Positions 1 to 7,806 of a stretch of 64,000 nucleotides of DNA are shown here, piece by piece. Positions within the stretch are counted from its first letter, which is position 1. Each line of letters opens with the position of its first letter. The translations under genes were made by a program, and so were the position numbers. The DNA comes from Thermomicrobiales bacterium (GTDB taxonomy: Bacteria; Chloroflexota; Chloroflexia; Thermomicrobiales; UBA6265), in assembly GCA_041390825.1 (NCBI GenBank), contig JAWKPF010000015.1, positions 1-64,000 on the forward strand, given 5' to 3'. The notes under the pieces are model-generated. The model was not told where the DNA came from. It worked only from the letters and a program-made list of their open reading frames with translations, and did no database searches.

Positions 1-797
1 AGGAACTCGTAGGCGGATTTGGCGGCGGCTTCGACCTCGTTCAGGGGCGGCCAGGGCTCGCCGGTGAACTCGATCTCGACCGAGACCGGGCCATCGAAGC
101 CGACGGCGTCGAGCGCGGCGAAGATCTTGGAGAAGTCGACTTCGCCCGAACCGGCCGGAGGGAAGTTCCACTTGCCAGCGCCACCGATTTGATCCTTGGC
201 GTGGACATGCTTGACGTAGGGCGCCGCCGCCTTGATGTCTACGGTGGGATCGGTGTCACCGTAGAAAATGACATTGCCGGGATCGTAGTTGATGCCAATG
301 TTCGGTTTGTCGATCAGTTTGACCAGTTCAGCCGAGATGGCGCCGTTGGCGACCAACCCGCCATGCGTTTCCAGGCAGATGGTGATGCCCTTCTCCGCGG
401 CTTCGTCGCAAAGCGGGCGAATGCGGGCGAGAAATGCCTCGCGCTGCTCGTCGAGCGAACCATGCGATGAGGCGTCGTGGCCGCCGGTGCTGGTGGTGAC
501 ATAGGGGATGCCAAGCTTGTGGGCGATATCGAGCGCCTTGCGGAACTCTTCGACACCGGCATCGGACGCCAGATCGGAGTGCCCCGCGAAGCTGACTGCA
601 GTCTGCCCATGCTTCTTCAGGAGATCCTTGACGTAGGCGAGCTCTTCCGCGGTGGCATTGCGGCGGACGTGCTCCGTCCAGCCGGGCACCGAGGTGAGCT
701 CGATGCTGGTGTAGCCCGCGGCGGCGGCGCCCGCCAGGCATTCCTCCAGCGTGTAGGTGTGGTAGCTATTGGTGCAAAAAGTCAATCGATCGGCCAT
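1..797 (-). CDS. Sugar phosphate isomerase/epimerase (TIM barrel), 3' end outside the window
   Basis: Xylose-isomerase-like TIM-barrel protein, probably a cytoplasmic sugar or polyol epimerase/isomerase. The reading frame is open from an ATG at 797 to the window edge (265 codons), so the C-terminus is missing. The start follows a GGAGG-type ribosome site. Family hallmarks visible are CLETHGG near the middle, NIGINYDPGN (a conserved strand with Asp), YVKHVHAKDQ (metal-site His region) and VSVEIEFTGEPW (late Glu). It sits 30 bases downstream of the VOC gene and in the same orientation as the ABC genes, so it is probably the last visible member of the operon starting at 4397. The substrate cannot be read from the sequence. 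Confidence 0.85.
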   Translation of the reverse strand, partial: MADRLTFCTNSYHTYTLEECLAGAAAAGYTSIELTSVPGWTEHVRRNATAEELAYVKDLLKKHGQTAVSFAGHSDLASDAGVEEFRKALDIAHKLGIPYVTTSTGGHDASSHGSLDEQREAFLARIRPLCDEAAEKGITICLETHGGLVANGAISAELVKLIDKPNIGINYDPGNVIFYGDTDPTVDIKAAAPYVKHVHAKDQIGGAGKWNFPPAGSGEVDFSKIFAALDAVGFDGPVSVEIEFTGEPWPPLNEVEAAAKSAYEF

Positions 798-827
798 GTG
801 GTTCCTTCCTCCCGAGTGGAATCGGTT

Positions 828-1214
828 CTAGCTCTCGCTTGCGGCCCGAGCAGTGCCCTGATCGTTGGGATCGAACCAGGCAACTCCTGGCTTGAACGCC
901 ATGTACTCTGAAATCCATCCGTCTTCCCAGACAAAGGCAACCCGCACGAATGCGGGATCGCCGACCTCGAAAGGTGCGATGGCAATCTCCTTGCCCTCGA
1001 TCCAGGGTTCGATTTCATCGACCACGTAGGCGACGTGGGGAGAGTTCTTGAATTCTTCGCTGAGATAGCTATCCGGCTCATAGCGGAGCCACTCGATCTT
1101 GCGTGGGTCGTCGTCCGGCTTGGTCACCCACACGCGGGTAGCCTCGACGAAGTTCTCGTTCGGCTGCGGATCGAAAGCGCGCAGTCCAACGTGATGAAAA
1201 GTTCGTGTTGCCAT
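828..1214 (-). CDS. VOC (glyoxalase/dioxygenase fold) family protein
   Basis: 128-residue protein starting MATRTFHHVGLRA, typical of the vicinal-oxygen-chelate fold: an opening beta strand with His (FHHVGLRA), a central HVAYVVDEIEPW strand and a late conserved Glu in DGWISEYM. Possible metal ligands are the two histidines and the late Glu. Such proteins act as lactoylglutathione lyases, epimerases, or binding or resistance proteins; which one is not clear here. The GAGGAG ribosome site lies 6 bases before the ATG. It lies between the binding-protein gene and the sugar isomerase gene on the same strand, so it is probably co-transcribed with the importer. Confidence 0.8.
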   Translation of the reverse strand: MATRTFHHVGLRAFDPQPNENFVEATRVWVTKPDDDPRKIEWLRYEPDSYLSEEFKNSPHVAYVVDEIEPWIEGKEIAIAPFEVGDPAFVRVAFVWEDGWISEYMAFKPGVAWFDPNDQGTARAASES

Positions 1215-1338
1215 GATTCTCCTCGTAACGACACCCCGGCGTCCTGATCAAGCAAGAGCCGGGCGGACTAGCCACGTTCGGCAATCCGCCCGGCTCATCT
1301 CATCGGCGCTTCGTCAGCAACGCCGGGCCGTCAGCCGA

Positions 1339-2544
1339 TCAGCCGGCTGGGGTGGCTTCCGCGCCGGCCATCGAGTCGGCGACCGCCTGGAATTCGGGAT
1401 CGAGCACGAAGCCGGAAGCGTCTGCCTCGACCTGTGCGGCGTCGAAGGCATTCGCGCCATCGACGTAATCGTTGAAGATGACCGTGGTGGCGTCGACGGC
1501 ATCGCCACCGCTCGCCTGGGCGCTGTCATCGAAGAAGGTTTGCCAACCCTCGACGCTGGCCCAGCCCCACTGTCCGCCGTTGCGGGCGTCCCAGTCGCCT
1601 CGGAAGACGTTGGCCAATTGCATGAGCGACTGGACGGCAACGTTCTTGTCCTGGAAGGTCTCGTTGAGCGCCGCCGAAATCTCAGGCGCCGCCATGGTGA
1701 TCTGCGTCGCGGCAACCGGATTCAGATAGCCAAACTGGAGGCCCATCGCCCAACCCTTGAGGTAGTTGGTGTAGAGCTCTGCCAGGCTGGCATCCTCGAA
1801 GTCACTGCGGCGAATCTGGAACGAGTTCGCCGGGAAGACCGACCACTCGTACCCGAGGATATAATCGAAATCGAGCCCGGTGGCGAGCCACTGGGCGCGC
1901 AGGCCTTCCCAGGAGAGCGCGGCGTCGGCCTGGCCGGCCTGAAGCGTCTGCGCCCAACCGGAACCAGCTGCCACATAGTTGATCTTCGACGGATCGCCAC
2001 CGGCCTGGACGACCATTGGGTCGACGATGGCCGCCCAGCCGATGTCTCCGAGCACAACCGTCTTGCCCTCGAGATCCTTCAGCGTGGCGATCCCTTCCGG
2101 GTTGCCCTTCGGGAGCGCGATGTCGAAGACGTCATAGGCGCCCATCTGGAATACCGACACCAGATCGAGACCGCCGTTGGTGATCGCGTCCGTGAAGACG
2201 CCCGGCGAGACATACGACATATCGGCGTCACCGTCCGCGACATTCTTCGCGGAAGAGGTCGACTCCATGATCGCCGGGAGCAGCTGGGTATCGATGTCAC
2301 CGAAGTAGCCGAACTGCTTGCCCACCCAATAGGGATAGTCGTCGAGCACTTCCAGCGTTCCGCGAGGAGAAACCCAGACAACCGAGTTGCGCGCATCCTG
2401 GGCCGAAGCGCTCAAGCGCCCAAGGCCTCCGAACATCGGCAACGCCGCGCCTGCGACGCCAGCGGCGGCAGCCGTCGCCATAAAGCGGCGGCGGGACGAG
2501 CGGCGCTGCGAGGCGCCCAGTACGAGTTCATCGAAACGGCTCAT
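1339..2544 (-). CDS. ABC transporter substrate-binding protein, NMT1/SsuA-like, Tat signal
   Basis: 401-residue exported binding protein of the nitrate/sulfonate/taurine/pyrimidine-precursor importer class. Residues 15-40 form a twin-arginine signal (RRSSRRRFMATAAAAG followed by a hydrophobic run). After it come VVWVSPRGTLEVLDDYPYW and a tandem alpha/beta binding-protein layout with the LKDLEGKTVVLGD motif typical of this family. The start follows AGGAGGTCAA. It is preceded by the permease gene (117-base gap) and followed by the VOC gene. The ligand is unknown; the family also carries nitrate, aliphatic sulfonates and aromatic or pyrimidine compounds, and the neighbouring isomerase suggests a carbon compound (inference). 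Confidence 0.88.
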   Translation of the reverse strand: MSRFDELVLGASQRRSSRRRFMATAAAAGVAGAALPMFGGLGRLSASAQDARNSVVWVSPRGTLEVLDDYPYWVGKQFGYFGDIDTQLLPAIMESTSSAKNVADGDADMSYVSPGVFTDAITNGGLDLVSVFQMGAYDVFDIALPKGNPEGIATLKDLEGKTVVLGDIGWAAIVDPMVVQAGGDPSKINYVAAGSGWAQTLQAGQADAALSWEGLRAQWLATGLDFDYILGYEWSVFPANSFQIRRSDFEDASLAELYTNYLKGWAMGLQFGYLNPVAATQITMAAPEISAALNETFQDKNVAVQSLMQLANVFRGDWDARNGGQWGWASVEGWQTFFDDSAQASGGDAVDATTVIFNDYVDGANAFDAAQVEADASGFVLDPEFQAVADSMAGAEATPAG

Positions 2545-2661
2545 TTGACCTCCTGTTCGTCTGGCGGGCCCACCTGGCTCGCCGGATTCCGTGGTGTCCT
2601 CGGTTCATCGTCGAACCGTATCTTGAACGGCGTCGATGCGCCGGTTCAATTCAAATGAAGA

Positions 2662-3516
2662 TTAGGCCTGCCAACTGGCCCAGCGCTTGCCGATCCAATA
2701 AAAGATGACATAGATCAGGATGCCCAGCGTTGCGAGAATGACGATAATCGCCCAGAAGTTGGCCATCTGGATGCGCGACGAGTAGTACATCAAGCGGTTG
2801 CCAAGCCCTTCACCGGACCCGACAATCTCCGCGCCCACTGCCGTCAGCAACCCGAAGATGGCGCCGACCATCAGACCAACGATGATCATGGGCAAGGCCA
2901 GCGGGAACCGCACCTTGGTGAAAATCTGGAACGTACTCGCGCCGTACGAGCGGGCAAGGGCGAGTTTGGCCAGATCCGTCCGTCGGAACCCAGTGGCCGA
3001 ATTGATCATGACCATCGGACCAGTGGCAAGCGCAACGGCGATGACACGAGGCTGGATGCCAAAACCGAGCTTCTGCACCAACAGCGGCACCAACGCGATC
3101 ATCGGCGTCGTGACCAGCAACAGGATATAGGGTGTGACGATCTTCTCGGCGAAGGGGAACTGGGTGATCACGGCCGCCAGGATGATGCCGATCGAGGCGC
3201 CGATGAAGTAGCCGATGAAGAGCACCTTGAGCGTCACCAGCAGATGCGGCCAGTAGAGGGAGCGGAAGTTCTCCCACAGTGAACGGCCGATTTCGCTGGG
3301 CGCCGGAAAGGTGTACGCAGGCACATCGAAGACGCGCACGATGATTTCGAGACCGCCGATCACCCCGCAAGCGACCAGCAAGAGGATCACGACTTCCTTC
3401 CAATTGCTGGCGAAACCAGTCTCCGCCAGCGCGGACATGTTCGAGAGCCCAACCTCCTGGTTCTCTGCGCTGCTGTCTCCAAACGTTGGGATATTGTCGC
3501 CAAGAACGTCAGACAT
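2662..3516 (-). CDS. ABC transporter permease, SsuC/TauC-like
   Basis: 284-residue inner-membrane permease with about six membrane segments; the first is near residues 38-58 (VILLLVACGVIGGLEIIV). The binding-protein-dependent transport (EAA-like) loop is seen around SYGASTFQIFTKVRFPLALP, which docks the ATPase. Homologous in layout to SsuC/NtrB/ThiX permeases. It begins 5 bases after the ATPase stop, so translation is probably coupled. It serves with the ATPase at 3522-4397 and the Tat-exported binding protein at 1339-2544 as one importer. Confidence 0.9.
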   Translation of the reverse strand: MSDVLGDNIPTFGDSSAENQEVGLSNMSALAETGFASNWKEVVILLLVACGVIGGLEIIVRVFDVPAYTFPAPSEIGRSLWENFRSLYWPHLLVTLKVLFIGYFIGASIGIILAAVITQFPFAEKIVTPYILLLVTTPMIALVPLLVQKLGFGIQPRVIAVALATGPMVMINSATGFRRTDLAKLALARSYGASTFQIFTKVRFPLALPMIIVGLMVGAIFGLLTAVGAEIVGSGEGLGNRLMYYSSRIQMANFWAIIVILATLGILIYVIFYWIGKRWASWQA

Positions 3517-3521
3517 CGAAC

Positions 3522-4397
3522 CTACTCTCCCACCTTGCTGGCTGAAACGCGCGCGACTCGCCGCGTCAGCTCGGCCACATGCTCGGGCCGGTACTCGCCC
3601 TCGATAATGGTGTCCTTGATCTCGAAAATCTTCTCGATAAACGGCGGCGAATACGTCTCCTCGATGGTGCGCGGGCGGGGAAGATCGATATCGAAGATGT
3701 GGGCGATGCGCCCCGGTCTCGGGGTCAGCACGACCACTCGGTCGGCCAGGAGAATCGCTTCACTCACGTTGTGCGTGACGAAGATGATCGTCTTGCCGGT
3801 TTCCATCCAGAGCTTCTGGATGAGCAGGTTCATCTCGTCGCGGGTGAACGCATCGAGCGCGCCAAACGGTTCGTCCATGAGGATGATTTCAGGATCGAAC
3901 GCCAGGCAACGCACGATGCTCGCGCGTTGCTGCATACCGCCTGAGAGCTCACGCGGGTACTTGGTTTCGAATCCTTCGAGCCCAACCTCGGAGAGCAACT
4001 CCTTGATCCGGTTCTGATAGGGTTTGGGATCGATCTTTTTGATCTCGAACGGGAACTCGATGTTTTTTTGCAGGTTGCGCCACGGGAGGAGATTGGCCTC
4101 CTGAAAGATCATGCCAATCTCGGGTCGGGGGCCTTCCACCGGGCGGCCATCGAGCACGATCTTGCCCGATGTCAGATCGTGCAGACCCGAGATGGCCCAG
4201 AGCAGCGTGCTCTTTCCACAACCGGACGGGCCAACGATCGCGACGAACTCACCCTTCTTGATATCGAGATTGATGTCCTCGAGCGCATGCACGCTACCGG
4301 TGTTCGTCTTGTAATACTTGGTTGCGTGCTCGACCTGGACCGTGCCCGCGACTCCGGGCCGCACGCCTGAACTCGAAGCTGTTGCTACCTGAACCAC
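3522..4397 (-). CDS. ABC transporter ATP-binding protein, SsuB/TauB-like
   Basis: 291-residue ATPase. Walker A is GPSGCGKST, the signature is LSGGMQQR, Walker B is IILMDEPFGALD, and the H-loop is IFVTHNVSEA. The start chosen is the GTG at 4397, preceded by GAGGAG at 7 bases. An open frame runs 62 codons further upstream, but that part is unlike the family and overlaps the likely promoter. First gene of the operon reading through the permease, binding protein, VOC protein and sugar isomerase. Confidence 0.9.
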   Translation of the reverse strand: MVQVATASSSGVRPGVAGTVQVEHATKYYKTNTGSVHALEDINLDIKKGEFVAIVGPSGCGKSTLLWAISGLHDLTSGKIVLDGRPVEGPRPEIGMIFQEANLLPWRNLQKNIEFPFEIKKIDPKPYQNRIKELLSEVGLEGFETKYPRELSGGMQQRASIVRCLAFDPEIILMDEPFGALDAFTRDEMNLLIQKLWMETGKTIIFVTHNVSEAILLADRVVVLTPRPGRIAHIFDIDLPRPRTIEETYSPPFIEKIFEIKDTIIEGEYRPEHVAELTRRVARVSASKVGE

Positions 4398-4497
4398 CTG
4401 CGCTCCTCGAATCGAACACCAACTCGATCTGAATGCACGAATCTCATTTGCGCTTGTACGCGCCGCTCGAACGTTCGTGCGTATTGTCGCGTCACTG

Positions 4498-4505
4498 TGT
4501 ATACA
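4498..4505 (-). promoter_or_regulatory. Palindrome TGTATACA, possible GntR-type operator
   Basis: The 8-base perfect palindrome lies 11-18 bases downstream of the predicted transcript start of the importer operon. In context it reads GATTGTATACACAG on the minus strand, resembling the TTGTATACAA-type sites of FCD-class GntR regulators. The position would suit a repressor site. No regulator gene is adjacent, so the assignment is inference. Confidence 0.3.
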
Positions 4506-4522
4506 ATCTGCTCGATGCCGGG

Positions 4523-4552
4523 ATTCTATTGGCGGTCGCGAGAGATTGTCAA
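4523..4552 (-). promoter_or_regulatory. Sigma70-type promoter of the SsuBCA-like operon
   Basis: On the minus strand TTGACA (4552-4547) is separated by 18 bases from TAGAAT (4528-4523). It points at the ATPase gene, with a predicted transcript start near 4516 and a leader of about 120 bases. This is the only near-consensus promoter in the gap between the ATPase and the divergent small ORF. Confidence 0.6.
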
Positions 4553-4627
4553 CGACATATCTTGCAATTTGTTCCTCGTTCACAGTTCCCGGGCCGCGGC
4601 AGCCCGCGGAACGCGCAAGGAGTCAGC

Positions 4628-4879
4628 ATGGCATTCCGTAACCGACGTCCGTTGACCAAAGGAACGGCCATGACCTGCGCGTTGCTGGATGCAGCCGCGC
4701 TTCGGCTCGATCTCGGGGCGGCCGCGGGACGCCAATCGCTGGTCCGTGGACCGATCGCCATGAGCTTGCGGGCGACCGCAACGATCTTGCGTTTTTGGAA
4801 CACAAGCTGGGTCGGCCGCTATCTCGGACTGGCGTGGCTATGGCGCACCTTTCGTCGCGGCATGCAGCCGCCGCGATAG
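4628..4879 (+). CDS. Small hypothetical protein
   Basis: 83-residue frame from an ATG preceded by AAGGAG at 5 bases, a good ribosome site that favours this start over the longer upstream-extended frame. The product (MAFRNRRPLTKGTAM...RGMQPPR) is basic and Ala/Leu-rich with a short moderately hydrophobic stretch; no known domain was recognised. It is divergent from the importer operon and convergent with the FAD oxidoreductase. It may be a real small gene or a chance frame in GC-rich DNA. Confidence 0.45.
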   Translation: MAFRNRRPLTKGTAMTCALLDAAALRLDLGAAAGRQSLVRGPIAMSLRATATILRFWNTSWVGRYLGLAWLWRTFRRGMQPPR

Positions 4880-4923
4880 GACAACGGACTCGGGACCGGT
4901 TGTCGTCCTGAGGCCTGGGGCCT

Positions 4924-4947
4924 GAGACGCTCGTCGTGGCGTGTCTC
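4924..4947. terminator. Hairpin between convergent genes
   Basis: GAGACGC (4924-4930) pairs with GCGTGTCTC (4939-4947, one bulge) between the convergent small ORF and FAD oxidoreductase, followed on the plus strand by a pyrimidine-rich stretch. A second inverted repeat (GACAACGG / CCGGTTGTC) lies just upstream near 4881-4905. No strong T-run is present. Confidence 0.35.
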
Positions 4948-4956
4948 CCCTGCTTC

Positions 4957-6237
4957 TCACCCCAACGGCGTGTAGTAGTTCTCGTATTGCCAGGTCGACT
5001 TCGCGAGCAGATCGGCGTCACTAATCTCCGGGTCGAAGAAGCGGGCCGGGTCGAGCAATGAAAGGTCGATCTCGGGCGCTCCGCCGACGATCCATTCCGC
5101 AATCGTTGCCCCGAGTCCGGTCGACATCGAGAATCCGCTCCCGTTGCACCCGCTGATCACCCAGAAGCCATGAATCCCCGGCATCGGTCCGGCAACGAAC
5201 TTGCCGTCTGCGGTCATGGTGAAGAGTCCGGCCCGTTGCTCCTGGTCGGTGGCATTTCGCAAGGCGGGCACGGTTCGAACGATCCGTTCACGTGCCTCGT
5301 GCAAGACGCCCCGATCGACCGGCACCATATCCAATGTCATCGCCTGCCCCGGCCGAGGGCCAAAGGGGAGCGGATCAGGCTCGAAGATGCCGTACATGAG
5401 ACCGCCGCGGGCCGGGCGCACATAGGCTGATCCGTCGGTGATGCGTACGATGGGCATGTCGGGCAGGACACCGTCGAGCGTGGCCGTGATGCCAAGCTGA
5501 TGCCGCATCGGTTCGATCTTGACATCGACGCCGGCCATCCGGCCAACGATCCGGGCCCACGCACCTGCGGCATCGACAACCACGGGAGTCGATACATACC
5601 CTCGTGGCGTGCGAACGCCGCGCACCTCTCCTTGCTTGACATCGATTCCGGTGACCGGGGTATGCCCTGCTGTCGCCATGCCAACGCGTCGTCCCGCCTG
5701 CATCAGCGCGACGAGCAACGCACGCGGTTCTTCGAGGTAGAGATCGTCCTGAATGAAATACGCGCTGACAAAATCGCTCGAATCGACATAGGGGCAACGG
5801 CGGCGGGCCTCATCACGATCGAGGCGCTCGACCTTCGTCCCCCACCCGACTGCATCTTCGATCTCCGCTTCGACCATCGCGGCATGCGCGGTTGTCCGCG
5901 CGACAAAAAGACTTCCCGGTTGCCAGTACGGAATGGCAACGCCCGTCGCCTTCTCGAATCCCTTGACGATCTCGATGGAGCGTTGTGTGAGTTTCGTCTT
6001 GGTCTCGTTGGCCTGAATGTTCTTGAACAGTCCGGCCGCACGGGCAGACGTTTGCGTGCCCGGCTCGAACTGATCGAGCACCAACACACTATTCAGCCCC
6101 TCGTTCGCCAGCGCGAAACCAACCCCAAGCCCAAACGCCCCCGCGCCGATGACCACCGCGTCGGCGTGTTCGGGAAGTGGGTCCGGAGTCCAGAGTCCGG
6201 AGTCCGGAGAAGAAGAGATGGTTCCATCGGTCGTCAT
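4957..6237 (-). CDS. FAD-dependent oxidoreductase (DAO / glycine-sarcosine oxidase family)
   Basis: 426-residue flavoprotein of the D-amino-acid oxidase superfamily. The dinucleotide-binding motif is VVIGAGAFGLGVGFAL near residue 28, a substrate-domain core RPARGGLMYGIFEPDP lies in the second half, and the late FAD motif GFWVISGCNGSGFSMSTGLG is intact. It probably oxidises a secondary or primary amine (glycine, sarcosine or dimethylglycine-like); the substrate is not determinable. The ATG at 6237 has GAGGA upstream and overlaps the stop of the S23-like gene as ATGA. Oddly, residues 7-18 (SSSPDSGLWTPD) are encoded by a CCGGA-rich repeat found elsewhere in the window, so the N-terminus looks altered by repeat insertion. 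Confidence 0.9.
   Translation of the reverse strand: MTTDGTISSSPDSGLWTPDPLPEHADAVVIGAGAFGLGVGFALANEGLNSVLVLDQFEPGTQTSARAAGLFKNIQANETKTKLTQRSIEIVKGFEKATGVAIPYWQPGSLFVARTTAHAAMVEAEIEDAVGWGTKVERLDRDEARRRCPYVDSSDFVSAYFIQDDLYLEEPRALLVALMQAGRRVGMATAGHTPVTGIDVKQGEVRGVRTPRGYVSTPVVVDAAGAWARIVGRMAGVDVKIEPMRHQLGITATLDGVLPDMPIVRITDGSAYVRPARGGLMYGIFEPDPLPFGPRPGQAMTLDMVPVDRGVLHEARERIVRTVPALRNATDQEQRAGLFTMTADGKFVAGPMPGIHGFWVISGCNGSGFSMSTGLGATIAEWIVGGAPEIDLSLLDPARFFDPEISDADLLAKSTWQYENYYTPLG
6181..6208 (+). repeat. CCGGA-rich dispersed repeat, copy A (inside a coding region)
   Basis: Built from GTCCGGAGTCC units; 25 of 27 bases match copy D at 53071-53100. It encodes part of the N-terminus of the FAD oxidoreductase and lies just downstream of the S23-like gene, in inverted orientation to copy B. 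Confidence 0.75.
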
Positions 6238-6666
6238 ATCTTTCCTCGCAGATGGGCGATCAACCCTCGTAACGGGCGTCTGGCTTGTTCGCACATGACC
6301 ATCAACTCTTCGAATTGGTCACCTCGAATGTACTCCGCATCGTCGGCCACTTCTAGCAGCGTTTCCAGTTCTCTGAGCGATCCACTCGCAATAGACAGGT
6401 GGTGCAAGAACGCTCGGTCGCCGCTCCGGCCGTGTCCCTCGGCGATGTTCGCAGGAACCGATACCGCCGATCGGCGAACCTGACTGGTCAGACCATATCG
6501 TTCGTCGGCTGGCCAAGCCTTGGTCACCCGATAAACGTACGTTTGCCAAGTCCATGGCTTTTCGCCAGGCGATGAGATCGCTCGACCTCCAGAGACATAG
6601 ACGTTTCGAGACTCCTCTACCCGAAACCTCTCTGGCAGATCTTCTGATCGCTCCAGCCGCCTTCAT
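6234..6666 (-). pseudogene. Four-helix-bundle protein (23S rRNA-intervening-sequence protein family), frameshifted
   Basis: The 3' part (6234-6527) encodes LTSQVRRSAVSVPANIAEG and the following two helices, an excellent match to the S23/IVP four-helix-bundle family. The family's first helix is in another frame: SSDLIAWRKAMDLA is read just upstream and joins TYVYRVTKAWPADERYG only if one A is removed from the AAA in GCAAACG near 6541. The only well-placed ATG with an AGGAG site (in CTATGTCTCTGG) is in a third frame, so a second disruption is likely. The stop overlaps the FAD oxidoreductase start (ATGA). The gene is bounded by inverted CCGGA repeats (6181-6208 and 6699-6727). Family members sit in 23S rRNA insertions or as stand-alone genes of unknown function. 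Sequencing error at the A-run cannot be excluded. Confidence 0.75.
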
Positions 6667-6698
6667 CAGGTGACGTCAACGACATGTTGACCTCAAAT

Positions 6699-6727
6699 CT
6701 CCGGACCCCGGACTCCGGACTCGGACC
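6699..6727 (-). repeat. CCGGA-rich dispersed repeat, copy B
   Basis: On the minus strand it reads as GTCCGAGTCCGGAGTCCGGG plus a further GGTCCGGAG, i.e. the same GTCCGGAGTCC unit as copy A but on the opposite strand. It sits between the S23-like gene and the SDR gene. Confidence 0.7.
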
Positions 6728-6736
6728 TCGCAGCTC

Positions 6737-7537
6737 CTACCGCCCCGGCTTCTCCCGCACGCCTTGCAGGTCCTTGTTCAACCGGTAGTTGCCGGCGGAG
6801 ATGCCGCCATCGACTGGGAGGATGGCGCCGGTGATCCATGAGGCGTCGTCGGAGCAGAGGAAGAGCGCAGCCTTGGCAACATCATCTGGTTCGCCGATCC
6901 GGCCAAGGGGATACCAGGGGGTGAGCTGGTCGAAAGCGGTAGGATCGGCCTCCAGGCGTTTGTCCCAGATCGGGGTGCGGATGGTGCCGGGGGCAATGAG
7001 ATTGACGCGGATGTTGTCATCGCCATAGTGGATGGCCATGTTCTGCGTGAGGTTGACCATACCCGCCTTGGCGGCGGAATAGGCCGATTCTCCAATGGCG
7101 AACAAGCCATTGACCGATCCGATGTTGAGAATGACACCGTAGCGACGTTCGGCCATCGCCGGGATGACCTCGCGAGAGCAGAGATAGACACCCTTCAGGA
7201 CGACATCGATATTGAGATCCCACATCGCCTCGTCGAAGTCGGTGATGCGATCGCCGACCGAGAGCCCCGCATTGTTCACCAGGATATCGATCCGGCCATA
7301 GGCGTCGACCGCCTGGCCTATCCCGATCTTCACCTTGGTTGCGTCTGCGACGTCGATTTCGAGGCCCAACGCCACGCCGCCTGCCGCAGTGATGATGCTC
7401 GCGGTTTCGAGCGCGCGCTCTGGAATGAGGTCGGCGGCAACGACGATCGCCCCCTCACTGGCAAACCGCCGGCAAATGGCCCGACCGATGCCAGATCCGC
7501 CACCAGTGACGAACGCCACCTTGTTTTCGAGTTTCAT
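6737..7537 (-). CDS. SDR family NAD(P)-dependent oxidoreductase
   Basis: 266-residue classical short-chain dehydrogenase. The cofactor motif is VTGGGSGIGRAI (TGxxxGxG), followed by NNAGLSVGD, the catalytic Ser in LNIGSVNG, the YSAAKAG catalytic Tyr/Lys pair, and the C-terminal CSDDASWITGAILPVDGG. Typical length for the family; probably acts on a polyol, sugar or 3-oxoacyl substrate in the cytoplasm. The start is the ATG at 7537 with AGAGGA 6 bases before it; the upstream extension is not family-like. It is a single gene here, upstream of the S23 remnant on the same strand. Confidence 0.9.
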   Translation of the reverse strand: MKLENKVAFVTGGGSGIGRAICRRFASEGAIVVAADLIPERALETASIITAAGGVALGLEIDVADATKVKIGIGQAVDAYGRIDILVNNAGLSVGDRITDFDEAMWDLNIDVVLKGVYLCSREVIPAMAERRYGVILNIGSVNGLFAIGESAYSAAKAGMVNLTQNMAIHYGDDNIRVNLIAPGTIRTPIWDKRLEADPTAFDQLTPWYPLGRIGEPDDVAKAALFLCSDDASWITGAILPVDGGISAGNYRLNKDLQGVREKPGR

Positions 7538-7806
7538 TGTTTGTCCTCTTCTTCCTGGCCCAGGCCAGCAACGACTGGGATCGAAGCGCATCGCCTCGAA
7601 CTGGGTAGACATCGTTTGCTTGATGATGCCGGAAATCAAGTGACTCCGGGCCACCGATCTCAAGCGACCGCCGCGATTGGTCCTCGGATGCGCGAGCAGC
7701 GTCAGTGCGGAGCTTCGACCTGAGCCCGCAATGATCCGCCGGCGGCTGACTCCCGTAGCTGATGCGTAGAACGCTCGACGACGAGCGTGTTGACAGGAGG
7801 ATGCAG

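Noticed and set aside
1213..2658. 481-codon open frame opposite the Tat-exported binding protein
   Set aside because: The minus strand encodes a complete binding protein with signal peptide and ribosome site; the plus frame has none of these.
3522..4583. Longer start for the SsuB-like ATPase at 4583
   Set aside because: It would place the promoter and palindrome inside the gene and adds 62 residues unlike any ABC ATPase; the GTG at 4397 has a good ribosome site.
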